Virus record (IMG/VR): IMGVR_UViG_3300034145_000012
Coordinates: 1-44,338 of that record
From: a virus
DNA: 44,338 nucleotides
Direction: 5' to 3' (one strand)
Positions 29,248 to 35,749 of this stretch are shown piece by piece (position 1 is the stretch's first letter; each line of letters opens with the position of its first letter). The position numbers and the translations under genes were made by a program. Under the pieces are notes generated by a model. The model searched no databases, had not been told where the DNA came from, and was given only the letters and a program-made list of their open reading frames with translations.

Positions 29248-29599
29248 GGTCGACCGTCCCCGTCCCACTTCCCGAGCCCGGATCATGGTCGAGCTCGGGG
29301 AGCATGGGCAGTCCGCTTTTCGTCAACCCGGCGTCGTTGACGATCCAGCCCTGCCGCGCGAGGATCACCAGCGCGTCGGCCTCGCTGATCTCCTCCTTCC
29401 GGTCGATCAGCCGGATCCCGCGCCTTTTGCCGGCGACGTGGCGGATCATCTGGTCGACGGCGAGCTGGTGGACCAGGTCCGACGCATGCTGCCGCGACAC
29501 GCCGAGCTCGGCGCCGATCTCGGCCAGGCTGGGGCTGTCGCCATAGGCGGCGAAATAGCGCTTGATGAAGTCGAGCGCCTGCAGCTTGCGGCTGGCCAT
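29228..29599 (-). CDS. LexA-like winged helix-turn-helix regulator
   Basis: A 123-residue protein from ATG 29599 with a LexA-type DNA-binding domain at about residues 3-65 (LQALDFIKRYFAAYGDSPSLAEIGAELGVSRQHASDLVHQL in pieces). There is no protease domain, so it is not a self-cleaving LexA. The C-terminal half has KEEISEADALVILARQGW and an acidic end. It is encoded just before the Q-like gene with overlap and faces a palindrome-rich region (29630-29686), a plausible operator. It probably controls early-to-late switching. Confidence 0.75.
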   Translation of the reverse strand: MASRKLQALDFIKRYFAAYGDSPSLAEIGAELGVSRQHASDLVHQLAVDQMIRHVAGKRRGIRLIDRKEEISEADALVILARQGWIVNDAGLTKSGLPMLPELDHDPGSGSGTGTVDHGEFAG

Positions 29600-29629
29600 G
29601 GTCGGCTTGAGGCGGCGATGCTCCCCCAC

Positions 29630-29686
29630 GGCGCCACTGTAGCGCCAAGAGGATGAATAGGAACATAGCGCGAATTGCGCTTCCTA
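29630..29686. promoter_or_regulatory. Palindromic operator candidates between divergent genes
   Basis: The 110-bp gap between the LexA-like gene (minus) and the small plus-strand gene at 29710 has GGCGC-N7-GCGCC (29630-29646). It also has a longer two-part palindrome, TAGGAA (29658-29663) with AGCGC-GAATT-GCGCT (29667-29681) and a trailing TCCTA (29682-29686). Such symmetrical sites fit binding by a dimeric regulator. Confidence 0.45.
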
Positions 29687-29709
29687 GAGCTGGCCGTCAT
29701 TGATCGGGA

Positions 29710-29973
29710 ATGGACGATTCGCAGCCCCGCATCACCGTCACTCCCGAACAGCTCGAGCGCAACTTTCGAGTCTGGTTGAAGGTCATGCCCCTCCACCTCT
29801 GGCGACCCTATCAGGCGATGCTGGCGGTCGATCCTACGCGGCGCACCGAAGAGCATCGCGTGGATCCGCACGACATCCTCGCCGCCTATCTGCGCGAAAA
29901 ATTCACCCTTGCGCGCTGGACCGCCACATACCCGGAGCGGGCGCCCGTCCTAGACCGCAGCGGGCCCGCTTAG
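29710..29973 (+). CDS. Small hypothetical protein, single plus-strand gene
   Basis: An 87-residue protein from ATG 29710, the only plus-strand gene in this stretch. It has an amphipathic first half (TVTPEQLERNFRVWLKVMPLHLWRPYQAML) and basic and acidic patches, with no membrane segment. It is convergent with the XRE gene, overlapping by 4 bp at 29970-29973. The promoter would lie in the palindrome-rich gap shared with the LexA-like gene. Family unknown. Its start is the most upstream ATG. Confidence 0.6.
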   Translation: MDDSQPRITVTPEQLERNFRVWLKVMPLHLWRPYQAMLAVDPTRRTEEHRVDPHDILAAYLREKFTLARWTATYPERAPVLDRSGPA

Positions 29974-30245
29974 TCTAGCCCGGCCAGCGCATCCTCGCAG
30001 CCGCGAAACCGGCCCCGCAGGGGGGCGAGGCACGCCGGCGTCACGCCCAGCGCCGCCGCCAGGCGCTTCGCCTGCTCGTCGCGCAGCCGCCTGCTCTCCT
30101 CGATCCTGCGCAGCTCGGACGGCGGCATCTCCGCGCGGCTCGCCAGCTCGCGCTCCGAAAGGCCCCGATGCTTGCGCCACACGGTCACCGGAAAGGCGCC
30201 GGCGTGCAGCTGCTCGATCAGCCGGTCCGGCAGCGGGTCGGTCAC
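29970..30245 (-). CDS. XRE-family DNA-binding protein
   Basis: A 91-residue helix-turn-helix protein of the Cro/CI type. Residues about 20-68 show the core: FPVTVWRKHRGLSERELASRAEMPPSELRRIEESRR, with recognition helix around PPSELRRIEE, then an Ala/Leu helix (RLAAALGVTPACL). It is the last gene of the repressor-led minus-strand operon. It could be an autoregulator of that operon or an antitoxin-like partner of the small protein at 30252-30452. Confidence 0.8.
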   Translation of the reverse strand: MTDPLPDRLIEQLHAGAFPVTVWRKHRGLSERELASRAEMPPSELRRIEESRRLRDEQAKRLAAALGVTPACLAPLRGRFRGCEDALAGLD

Positions 30246-30251
30246 CGCTCC

Positions 30252-30452
30252 TCAGCGCGCCTCGACCAGGTGGCCGAACTCGCGCCCCAGCCTTTCGGGG
30301 TCGTTCCTGATCGCGATCGCGCGGTCCGCATCCCGGTCGCCCGGCGTGCCGATTCTCACCACGCCGCTCCGGCCGGCGGTGTCGTAAATCAGCCAGACCA
30401 GATTGTCGCCGTCCGGACCGCGCACCCCGTAGGTGAAGGAATCGCCTGCCAT
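30252..30452 (-). CDS. Small hypothetical protein upstream of XRE gene
   Basis: A 66-residue protein from ATG 30452, with beta-like segments (SFTYGVRGPDGDNLVWLIYDTAG, GVVRIGTPGD) and a helical end. It ends 6 bp before the XRE start. The pair of a small protein followed by an XRE regulator looks like a toxin-antitoxin module, but there is no family match to a RelE or HigB toxin. A 13-bp palindrome (30454-30466) lies just upstream of its start. Confidence 0.5.
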   Translation of the reverse strand: MAGDSFTYGVRGPDGDNLVWLIYDTAGRSGVVRIGTPGDRDADRAIAIRNDPERLGREFGHLVEAR

Positions 30453-30453
30453 G

Positions 30454-30466
30454 CCGGTTCAACCGG
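30454..30466. promoter_or_regulatory. Palindrome CCGGTT-C-AACCGG upstream of small gene
   Basis: A perfect 6-bp inverted repeat with one central base, 2 bp upstream of the start codon at 30452. It could be the operator of the XRE protein encoded two genes downstream. Such a site would make the last two genes a sub-operon with their own control within the 83-bp gap after the nuclease gene. Confidence 0.4.
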
Positions 30467-30535
30467 AGTCCCGCCGGCGAAGTTCCGTCAGGCTATCAGC
30501 TGCGACGGTAAAGGCCGCGCGAGCTAGCCTCCCCT

Positions 30536-30922
30536 TCACCAGCGCCGGGCCCAGCCGGCGCGGACCATCGCCTCGCCCAGGTCGCCGACGCCTTCGGCCG
30601 AGCAGCGTACCACCGGCCGTCCGTAAGGATCCGCGCTCTGGAATCCGCTCAGCCGCGGCGAAGCGTCGACCACGCGGCAGCGCACCGCCCGGCCCGCGGC
30701 GAAGGCGCGCAGCGCGGCCTGCGCCCGCCGGCCGAGCCGGTCGTTGCACCAGGCGCGACTCCGCGCCCCGCGCCTGCAGCTCGGCGAGCCCGCCAGCTCC
30801 GGCGCGTTGATCCCCGCCAGCCGCATCTCCCGCCCGCCGGCGCAACGAATGTTGTCGCCGTCGTGGAACGTCGGGGAGGCGCAGGCAAAGGCCGCCTGCA
30901 GCGCGATCATGGCGAGGCTCAT
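30536..30922 (-). CDS. SNase-like (thermonuclease) nuclease with hydrophobic N-terminus
   Basis: A 128-residue nuclease of the staphylococcal nuclease fold. Catalytic residues are visible: R34 and E42 in MRLAGINAPE, and R102 in DPYGRPVVRC, with calcium-binding acidic residues in FHDGDNI (D21, D23). Residues 1-16 are hydrophobic (LAMIALQAAFACAS), suggesting export, but lack the usual positive start. If exported it would degrade nucleic acid in the periplasm or at the surface. ATG 30922 follows the HIRAN gene by 4 bp. It is the most enzyme-like member of the repressor-linked cassette. Confidence 0.82.
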   Translation of the reverse strand: MSLAMIALQAAFACASPTFHDGDNIRCAGGREMRLAGINAPELAGSPSCRRGARSRAWCNDRLGRRAQAALRAFAAGRAVRCRVVDASPRLSGFQSADPYGRPVVRCSAEGVGDLGEAMVRAGWARRW

Positions 30923-30926
30923 CGGT

Positions 30927-31256
30927 TCACGCCGTGGGCCGGTAGCGTCGGCTTTCCAGCTCGGCGTCGCAGAGCTTGACGTCGAGCACGACGTCCAGAT
31001 GCTCAGCAGTTCCACGCTCGATGCTGGCGATGATCGCCTCGCATCCCTGGCCCTGGGTAAGGATGGCGCCGCGCAGCCAGTTGGAGCGGGGGATATAGCC
31101 GATCACCATGCCGCGCATGCTCTCGACCGCCAGCGCCTCCTCGTCATAGGGGTTGCCCACCTCGTGGACGACATAGACCTTCTCGCCGGGCCGACACTGG
31201 CGAATCGCCGGCTGGTAGTTTTGCTCCCCGACCAATCCGACCTTGTAGCTGCTCAA
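30927..31256 (-). CDS. HIRAN-domain protein
   Basis: A 109-residue protein made up mostly of a HIRAN domain (SSYKVGLVGEQNYQPAI, KVYVVHEVGNPYDEEALAVE, GMVIGYIPRSNWLRGAIL). In eukaryotic HLTF, HIRAN binds 3' single-stranded DNA ends; in bacteria it occurs alone or next to nucleases in mobile DNA. The start is TTG 31256, overlapping the lipoprotein stop as TTGA, with AGGGAGA upstream. It is followed by the SNase gene with a 4-bp gap. A DNA-end sensor working with the nuclease is plausible but unproven. Confidence 0.8.
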   Translation of the reverse strand: MSSYKVGLVGEQNYQPAIRQCRPGEKVYVVHEVGNPYDEEALAVESMRGMVIGYIPRSNWLRGAILTQGQGCEAIIASIERGTAEHLDVVLDVKLCDAELESRRYRPTA

Positions 31257-32017
31257 TTGCGATCTCCCTGGGCATGATCCACCGGCACCAAGACAGGTGG
31301 TTCGGGTGGGCACATGGCCGAGCTATGCCCCTCCGCCTCGAAATTCCGGCAGCGCTGCTTCCTGAGCTCGTATAGCTCGGTCATCCGGCGGTTGGTTTCT
31401 CGCGCCCGGCGCCGCTGGTCCTGGACAACCGGATCGCGCGCCCGCTCGCGGCGGAACTCCGCCTCCTCAGAGGCCTGCTCGTCCGGGCTGCGCTCGCTGC
31501 AGAGCGCGGCGAAGCGCTCGCGCTCGGCCCGCGGGAGGTCGATCCGCCACGTCACCGGCGTCGGCGCGTGCCCGTAAAGCCCAGTCAGCTGGACGGTCTT
31601 CGCCCGCGCGATCGCGAGCACCAGGCGCTGCTCCTCCGCATAGGTCAGCCCGCCCTCCTGGTTCGGGTGCTGGCTGCGCGGCGTCCAGCTCGCCGGCGGC
31701 AGATATCCCATCTCCAGCCGAAGCGGAGCGCCGCTGTCGATCGTCACCGTCCCGAACACGCCCCGCAAAGGCGGCGGCGAGGGCGAACCGCGCACCAGGC
31801 CAAAGCTGACGAACAGGCTGCCGACGTCGCACGAGACGTAGAGCTTCGGGCGCTTGCCGTCGATCGGATCGGCATCGTCGCTGCTGAGCTCCAGCCCGCT
31901 CAGCGGCTTCTCGGCGCGCTCGACGCTGGCGCGGCCGCCCGTCTTCCTCTCACCGCCGCCGCACCCGGACGAGGCCAGCAGCAGGGCGAGCGGGAGGAGG
32001 TTTCGCAACCACATCAT
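31253..32017 (-). CDS. Lipoprotein of unknown function in repressor operon
   Basis: A 254-residue protein with a lipoprotein signal, MMWLRNLLPLALLLASSGC, the lipobox cysteine being residue 19. The next part is linker-like, then a beta-rich domain (LYVSCDVGSLFVSFGLVRG, FGTVTIDSGAPLRLEMGYLPP). The C-terminus is a charged helix (EEAEFRRERARDPVVQDQRRRARETNRRM in sequence) and a Pro/Cys-rich tail. It is anchored to a membrane facing the periplasm. Its stop overlaps the HIRAN start by 4 bp. A superinfection-exclusion factor is one possibility. Family unknown. Confidence 0.75.
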   Translation of the reverse strand: MMWLRNLLPLALLLASSGCGGGERKTGGRASVERAEKPLSGLELSSDDADPIDGKRPKLYVSCDVGSLFVSFGLVRGSPSPPPLRGVFGTVTIDSGAPLRLEMGYLPPASWTPRSQHPNQEGGLTYAEEQRLVLAIARAKTVQLTGLYGHAPTPVTWRIDLPRAERERFAALCSERSPDEQASEEAEFRRERARDPVVQDQRRRARETNRRMTELYELRKQRCRNFEAEGHSSAMCPPEPPVLVPVDHAQGDRN

Positions 32018-32262
32018 TCCTCGGGGGGATCCACGGCGCGGCTTTCGACTATCGCCCTGACTATGACGGAGCAGCCCAGCAGCACGATCCCACCCAGAAG
32101 CGCGACCGCCGCCCCGAGAACGAAATAGGTCGCGCCTAGCGGGTCATCGAAAACTTCGGACTGCGGAAACAGTACCGGCCACAGGAAGCCGACCAGGCCG
32201 ACCATCGAGAGGAGATAGCCCCAGGCGCCTAGGGCATCGCCGGTCGCCTTCCGGTCAGACAT
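32014..32262 (-). CDS. Two-helix membrane protein next to repressor
   Basis: An 82-residue protein from ATG 32262, which has GGAGGG 8 bases before it. It shows two membrane segments (AWGYLLSMVGLVGFLWPVLF, and YFVLGAAVALLGGIVLLGCSVIV) with a short loop and a charged end. It overlaps the lipoprotein start as ATGA and lies 16 bp after the repressor stop. Longer in-frame starts run through the repressor gene and lack a ribosome site. Size and topology resemble phage exclusion proteins, such as those that depolarise or guard the membrane, but there is no sequence match. Confidence 0.65.
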   Translation of the reverse strand: MSDRKATGDALGAWGYLLSMVGLVGFLWPVLFPQSEVFDDPLGATYFVLGAAVALLGGIVLLGCSVIVRAIVESRAVDPPEE

Positions 32263-32278
32263 GCGCAGCACCCTCCAC

Positions 32279-32734
32279 TCAGCCCGAAGATCCGCTGTCG
32301 CCGGCTCGATAATGATCCTGCGTGCCATGGAGCGTCGCCCTAGCCTGCTCCCCACGCGTCGGATCGTTCGCGTCGCGCAGCGTGCGCACCAGCGCGCGCG
32401 CGATCTTCTGCTCCCTCGGCGGCACGGCGAAATAGTCCTCGAGCAGCGCGGCCGCGCCCGGATCAAGCTGCGCCGCCTCGGATCGCTCGCCGGTCAGGAC
32501 GTACAGAACGTCAATTCCCAGCATGGCCGCAGTTGCCAGGTCAGCCGCACGAAGTTCGGTAGCCCCGGTTTCAATGCTGCTCAGCTTGCCCTGCTTCACC
32601 CCCATTCGGTCCGCGAACCTGCCTTGGTGCGGCTCCACCCTCGAACGCTCTTGGCGAAAACGGACGGCGATTTCTTCGAAATGATCAGAATCCAGTTGAC
32701 GATTTCTGATATTAGCGGAAGAACGAGGCGACAT
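32279..32734 (-). CDS. Phage repressor, XRE helix-turn-helix (CI-like)
   Basis: A 151-residue repressor from ATG 32734. The helix-turn-helix lies at about residues 14-70 (FEEIAVRFRQERSRVEPHQGRFADRMGVKQGKLSSIETGATELRAADLATAAMLGIDVLYVLTG in pieces). This is the XRE family with a Tyr-Val-Leu-Thr-Gly end typical of phage repressors. The C-terminal part is helical and lacks a Ser-Lys self-cleavage domain, so induction may need another factor. It is divergent from a Ner-like gene with 23 bp between start codons, and its gene leads the minus-strand cassette. Confidence 0.87.
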   Translation of the reverse strand: MSPRSSANIRNRQLDSDHFEEIAVRFRQERSRVEPHQGRFADRMGVKQGKLSSIETGATELRAADLATAAMLGIDVLYVLTGERSEAAQLDPGAAALLEDYFAVPPREQKIARALVRTLRDANDPTRGEQARATLHGTQDHYRAGDSGSSG

Positions 32735-32757
32735 TCTCCATTCTAGGCGAGAGTCGC
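32735..32757. promoter_or_regulatory. Repressor/Ner divergent switch region
   Basis: Only 23 bp separate the two start codons, so both promoters must reach into the coding sequences. A short inverted repeat GCGA-GAG-TCGC (32748-32758) and a direct repeat ATTCTCC/ATTCTAG lie here. TTGACG at 32696-32701 inside the repressor gene is a candidate -35 for the rightward operon, but no good -10 is seen. The layout matches lysis-lysogeny switches. Confidence 0.45.
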
Positions 32758-33087
32758 ATGCCTGCCGAGTCTCTGTTTGCCCCGATATCGAAGGACGCGA
32801 TCCGGCGGGCTCGTGCACGACTCGCCCTAGCCGGCCAGTCGGTCGAGGATTGGTCCGTCGCCAACGGCTACAACGCCAAGACCGTTTACGGGGTGCTGAG
32901 CGGCGCCCGCCCCGCGATTCGCGGCAAGGCGCTGAAGATCGCGATCGCGCTCGGCCTTCGCCAACATCCCGACGCTCCCGGCCACCAGGGCCCAGCTGCT
33001 TCCATCGATCGCAATCTAGCCGCCGGCCTCCCGGCCTCCGATCGGAATCGGAGCTCCGGATTACAACTCGGCGAGCCGGCGCGGTGA
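32758..33087 (+). CDS. Ner/BcepMu gp16-like early regulator
   Basis: A 109-residue DNA-binding protein and first gene of the early operon. The region ARLALAGQSVEDWSVANGYNAKTVYGVLSGARPAIRGKALKIAIALGLR (in pieces) matches the BcepMu gp16/Ner family of phage regulators. Those have the helix-turn-helix pattern V-x-x-W-A and YxVLSGxxxxxRGxAxKIAxxLGL. The C-terminal 35 residues are disordered. It would be the Cro/Ner-type counterpart of the divergent repressor. It ends with a GTGA overlap to the next gene. Confidence 0.82.
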   Translation: MPAESLFAPISKDAIRRARARLALAGQSVEDWSVANGYNAKTVYGVLSGARPAIRGKALKIAIALGLRQHPDAPGHQGPAASIDRNLAAGLPASDRNRSSGLQLGEPAR

Positions 33088-33368
33088 GCAGCTACCGCGC
33101 CTCGCTTGCCTTCGCGGCCTCCGCTCCGGCCCTGCAGGACGCCGCTCTGGTCGAATCGGCCCGCGCCGCGGTCGCGGCATTTCGCGAGGATCTCGAGGCG
33201 GGGCGGCTGACCTCGGCGAAGCACGCCTCCCTCCGCCTGCTCGAGGCGGCGCTCGAGCCGTTCGACCGCGCCGCGGCCGAGGCGGCCGAGCTCGCCCGCC
33301 TGCCGGCGCGCGACCTCACCCCGGGTGACCTGCGCCATGGCTGGGCGGCAGGCAGGCCCGGCGCGTGA
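33084..33368 (+). CDS. Hypothetical helical protein, early operon
   Basis: A 94-residue Ala-rich helical protein from GTG 33084, sharing GTGA with the preceding stop. The core (LVESARAAVAAFREDLEAGRLTSAKHASLRLLEAALEPFDRAAAEAAEL in pieces) is two or three long helices, with no recognised family. Its end overlaps the next gene by 4 bp. Position between two DNA-binding proteins suggests a regulatory or replication accessory role, without direct evidence. Confidence 0.55.
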   Translation: MSSYRASLAFAASAPALQDAALVESARAAVAAFREDLEAGRLTSAKHASLRLLEAALEPFDRAAAEAAELARLPARDLTPGDLRHGWAAGRPGA

Positions 33369-33844
33369 CGAAGCTGCGCACCCCGCTCAGCTTCGAGGCG
33401 GCGCTCGCCCAGGTCGCCGGTGAGATCGGCTGGCCTCGCAGCGCCCGGATCTGCGGCTATGCCGAAAGCACCGTTCGGAACTGGTCGGATCCCGACACGA
33501 CGGCCGCGATCTCGATCGAGAGCGCACTCCGCCTCGATGCGGCGTTCATCGCCGCCGGCGGCGACTCGGCTCCGTTCTTCGCCTGTTATGCCGCGCGGCT
33601 GAAGCAGGAGGCCGAGGCCGTCTTCTCGGCTGACAAGCTGCTTCGCTGCGGGGCGGCCGCGGCCAAGGAATCGGGCGAGGCTATCTCGGCCATTTTCGAT
33701 GCAGCGCGCCCTGGCGCCGGCCGGCACGAGCGCGAACAGGCTGCTCGTGAGGTCGAAGAGTCGATCCTGCAGCACCAGCAGGTCCTCGCCACGCTTCGCG
33801 GCCCGGAGGTGCCGCACGCCGGCCCGGGCCCCGACACCTCCTGA
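33365..33844 (+). CDS. CII-like phage regulatory protein
   Basis: A 159-residue protein from GTG 33365 with a GTGA overlap. The first 65 residues (SFEAALAQVAGEIGWPRSARICGYAESTVRNWSDPDTTAAISIESALRLDAAFI in pieces) look like a helix-turn-helix of the CII/phage regulatory type. The rest is a long helical, probably oligomerising part (AARLKQEAEAVFSADKLL, EREQAAREVEESILQHQQVLATL). It would act as an early transcription regulator. The assignment rests on fold impression and position, third in the early operon. Confidence 0.55.
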   Translation: MTKLRTPLSFEAALAQVAGEIGWPRSARICGYAESTVRNWSDPDTTAAISIESALRLDAAFIAAGGDSAPFFACYAARLKQEAEAVFSADKLLRCGAAAAKESGEAISAIFDAARPGAGRHEREQAAREVEESILQHQQVLATLRGPEVPHAGPGPDTS

Positions 33845-33926
33845 GCCGCGGCGGCCGCCGCCCAAGCTGAACTGACTCCTCCGCCACTTTTGCCCGACCC
33901 GCCCCGACCAACCGGGTGCGGGAGGG

Positions 33927-33949
33927 CCTTTCTGCTGCCTGAAGAAAGG
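33927..33949 (+). promoter_or_regulatory. Hairpin that can hide a ribosome binding site
   Basis: CCTTTCT (33927-33933) pairs perfectly with AGAAAGG (33943-33949). The right arm contains most of the AAAGGGA ribosome site (33945-33951) for the gene starting at GTG 33960. Folding could hold translation low until the RNA opens. It lies at the end of the 115-bp gap 33845-33959, which is otherwise GC-rich and holds no obvious gene. Confidence 0.4.
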
Positions 33950-33959
33950 GATCCGCCAC

Positions 33960-34451
33960 GTGACGACGACCCAGACCGCCCCGCCCGATCCGGCGCCGCC
34001 GCCGCCCCTCTCTCCCGGTCGGTACCTGCAGCTGCGGCGCAGGGCCGCCGGCCTCAAGTCGACCGAGCTCGCTCTACTGGTCGCTTCCGACGAGCGCCGG
34101 CCGGTCCGCCTTGCCGACCGCACCGCGACCGAGCGCCGCATCGTCGCCCTCGAATCCGACCAGGCGGGCCCGGGTGTCGATCTCGACTTCGTCCGCCGGC
34201 TCAATCGCCACGTGCGCTTTGACGAGCAGATCTACCTCGCCCTGGTCGGGCTCGCCGCCGCCCCTGACGACGGCTTGCCGGTCCCGCAGCATTGCCGCCA
34301 GTGCGGCTGCAGCTGGAACGACGCCTGCGTCAGCCCCAGCACCCCCGCCTGCTTCTGGGCCGACGCCGCCGGCACGCTCTGCAGCGCATGTCCGCCGCTG
34401 CGCGTCGCCCCCCGCGGCACCGCGCCCTCGCCGTTCGAGGAGGCACGGTGA
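33960..34451 (+). CDS. Helix-turn-helix protein with Cys-rich zinc-binding tail
   Basis: A 163-residue protein from GTG 33960. The N-terminal 20 residues are Pro-rich, the middle (YLQLRRRAAGLKSTELALLVASDERR, then ATERRIVALESD) resembles an XRE helix-turn-helix, and the C-terminal half is a zinc site. The Cys pattern is C-x2-C-G-C-S, then DAC, then a fourth segment C-x-W and a final C-x2-C. This tail occurs on its own in other alphaproteobacterial phages. A DNA- or RNA-binding regulator is likely. It follows the possible ribosome-site hairpin. Confidence 0.65.
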   Translation: MTTTQTAPPDPAPPPPLSPGRYLQLRRRAAGLKSTELALLVASDERRPVRLADRTATERRIVALESDQAGPGVDLDFVRRLNRHVRFDEQIYLALVGLAAAPDDGLPVPQHCRQCGCSWNDACVSPSTPACFWADAAGTLCSACPPLRVAPRGTAPSPFEEAR

Positions 34452-34627
34452 TGATCCACGATCCGCGCCTGCTCGAGCAGGCCAAGCTCGCCCGCGAGAT
34501 CCGCGAGACCGTGCGCGACGCGATCACCGGCGTCGGCTTCGGCCTCGCCGTCGCCGCTCTGCTGCTGATCGACCAGGCCTGGCCGCATCTGGTGGCGGCG
34601 ATCGCCGCAATCGGCGGCGCGCCATGA
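34451..34627 (+). CDS. Small single-helix membrane protein, early operon
   Basis: A 58-residue protein starting at ATG 34451 (or GTG 34448), overlapping the upstream stop. The first 25 residues are charged and helical (LLEQAKLAREIRETVRDAI) and a membrane helix follows (GFGLAVAALLLIDQAWPHLVAAIAAI). No family is seen. Small membrane proteins in early operons often act in host takeover or lysis timing. It ends with an ATGA overlap to the next gene. Confidence 0.6.
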   Translation: MIHDPRLLEQAKLAREIRETVRDAITGVGFGLAVAALLLIDQAWPHLVAAIAAIGGAP

Positions 34628-34809
34628 AGGCCCGCTCCGCTCACACCGAGGCGGCGGCCGCAAAATGTCCGGCCTGCGAGGGCTGGGGAATCGACCGCGC
34701 GGCCTCGCGGCTCACCCTCTGCTCATCATGCGGCGGCAGCGGCCGCCCCGCCCAATCGGCGGCCGCCCCGGCCCCCCAGCTCAACATCGTGGAGAACGGC
34801 AATGGCTGA
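34624..34809 (+). CDS. Small DnaJ-type zinc finger protein
   Basis: A 61-residue protein from ATG 34624 with two CxxCxGxG-like knuckles, CPACEGWG and CSSCGGSG, separated by 13 residues. These match the DnaJ zinc-finger repeat, here without a J domain. A Pro/Ala-rich tail follows. It may bind unfolded protein, nucleic acid or another phage protein. It overlaps the upstream gene (ATGA) and the GapR-like gene by 8 bp. Confidence 0.65.
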   Translation: MKARSAHTEAAAAKCPACEGWGIDRAASRLTLCSSCGGSGRPAQSAAAPAPQLNIVENGNG

Positions 34810-35044
34810 CGGATCGATCGCGGCCGACGAGCTGCGCCAGCTGATCGAGCGCATCGAGCGGCTCGAGGAAGACAAGAAGGGCGTCAGCGAGGATATCCGC
34901 GACGTCTACGGCGAGGCCAAGGCCCGCGGCTATGACGGCAAGACGATCCGCGCGATCGTCCGCCTGCGGCGGATGGAGAAGAACGCCCGCGACGAGGCCG
35001 AGGCGCTCCTCGAAACCTACAAAGCCGCACTGGGGCTCGGCTGA
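34802..35044 (+). CDS. gapR: GapR-like nucleoid-associated protein (DUF2312)
   Basis: An 80-residue DUF2312 protein. Nearly the full length matches the family: LRQLIERIERLEEDKKGVSEDIRDVYGEAKARGYDGKTIRAIVRLRRMEKNARDEAEALLETY in pieces. In Caulobacter, GapR encircles overtwisted DNA ahead of the replication fork and helps gyrase and topoisomerase IV. Every core helix is present, so it should be functional. It lies in the early operon between a zinc-finger gene and three small ORFs. A phage copy could manage supercoiling during phage replication or replace host GapR. Confidence 0.92.
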   Translation: MADGSIAADELRQLIERIERLEEDKKGVSEDIRDVYGEAKARGYDGKTIRAIVRLRRMEKNARDEAEALLETYKAALGLG

Positions 35045-35331
35045 TGGACCGGGCTGACCTTGAGATGGCGCTCGATATCGGCCGGGCCGCAGCGGCCGAG
35101 GCGTCCAATTCGATCATCATCAAGACGGGGGTGCTCCCGAGGCGCCTGCAGTTGCTTGCGATCTTCGTCGCGGTTCAACTCGTCGCGAACAAGTCGGCCG
35201 CCCTCCGGCGCACCATCCCCGGCGCCGAGCTTATCGGATCCGTCCTCGACCAGGCGGCCGGGCTTGAAGAGCAGGATCTGCGCGAACGGCTGACCCGCGG
35301 CGCCTTCGGCTTCGAGACGGAGCGCAGCTGA
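35044..35331 (+). CDS. Hypothetical early protein
   Basis: A 95-residue protein from ATG 35044 (TGATG overlap). It reads as three helices: ADLEMALDIGRAAAAEASNSIIIKTG, a more hydrophobic middle (RRLQLLAIFVAVQLVANKSAALRR), and an acidic end (GLEEQDLRERLTRG). The middle may be a buried helix rather than a membrane segment. No family is recognised. It is in a string of five small genes between GapR and the ParB-like gene that likely share one mRNA. Confidence 0.55.
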   Translation: MDRADLEMALDIGRAAAAEASNSIIIKTGVLPRRLQLLAIFVAVQLVANKSAALRRTIPGAELIGSVLDQAAGLEEQDLRERLTRGAFGFETERS

Positions 35332-35519
35332 TGGACCGCGCCCGGCTCAACGCCCGCATCCGAGAACTGGACGATCTGTCGCGGTCGAGGGCGCTCCTCG
35401 CGCACGAGAGCCGGGAACTCGAGGTGCTCATCCGCGCCGAGGGCATCTACGACCGAATGCGCACCGCGCGGCAACTGGGCCGTCCCAGCCAAAGTACCAC
35501 TTTGGCAGGAGGCGCATGA
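35331..35519 (+). CDS. Small coiled-coil protein
   Basis: A 62-residue protein from ATG 35331 (TGATG overlap) consisting of a heptad-like helix (RLNARIRELDDLSRSRALLAHESRELEVLIRAEGIYDRM in pieces) and a short disordered tail. No family is recognised. It resembles its neighbour at 35519-35749 in pattern, and both could be products of one small duplicated helical gene. Confidence 0.5.
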   Translation: MDRARLNARIRELDDLSRSRALLAHESRELEVLIRAEGIYDRMRTARQLGRPSQSTTLAGGA

Positions 35520-35749
35520 TGCCCGGCCTCACCCTTGCCCAGGAGCTCGAGCGGCTCGACGCGATCTCCCGCCTCCGCGCCCTCAGCGACGCTGAGAGCC
35601 TCCGCCTCGAGCGGCTGCTGGAGCTCACCTCGCGGACCAACGCCCACTACACGCGCTCGAGGGTCACCTACGGCACGCGCCGCGAGGAGGCCCGGCTCGG
35701 CGTCAAGCGCGACATGCGGCAGTTCGCCCGTTGCGAGGAGAAGGGCTGA
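35519..35749 (+). CDS. Small helical protein
   Basis: A 76-residue protein. AGGAGG at 35507-35512 gives a 6-base spacing to ATG 35519, against 3 bases to ATG 35516, so 35519 is preferred. It begins with a helical hairpin (QELERLDAISRLRALSDAESLRLERLLELTSRTN in pieces) and has a basic end (TRREEARLGVKRDMRQF). Function is unknown. It shares TGATG with the next gene. Confidence 0.55.
   Translation: MPGLTLAQELERLDAISRLRALSDAESLRLERLLELTSRTNAHYTRSRVTYGTRREEARLGVKRDMRQFARCEEKG

Noticed and set aside
28336-29331. Similar 21-base segments at about 28336 and 29309 (GCAGTC-GCTTTTCGTCAACC with two differences)
   Set aside because: A pair of this length with two mismatches is expected about once by chance in 44 kb on both strands, and one copy is inside the LexA-like coding region. 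Not enough to call a repeat family.
30252-30452. Toxin gene of a type II toxin-antitoxin pair with the XRE gene
   Set aside because: Order and size fit, but no RelE, HigB or other toxin motif is visible, so it is listed only as hypothetical.
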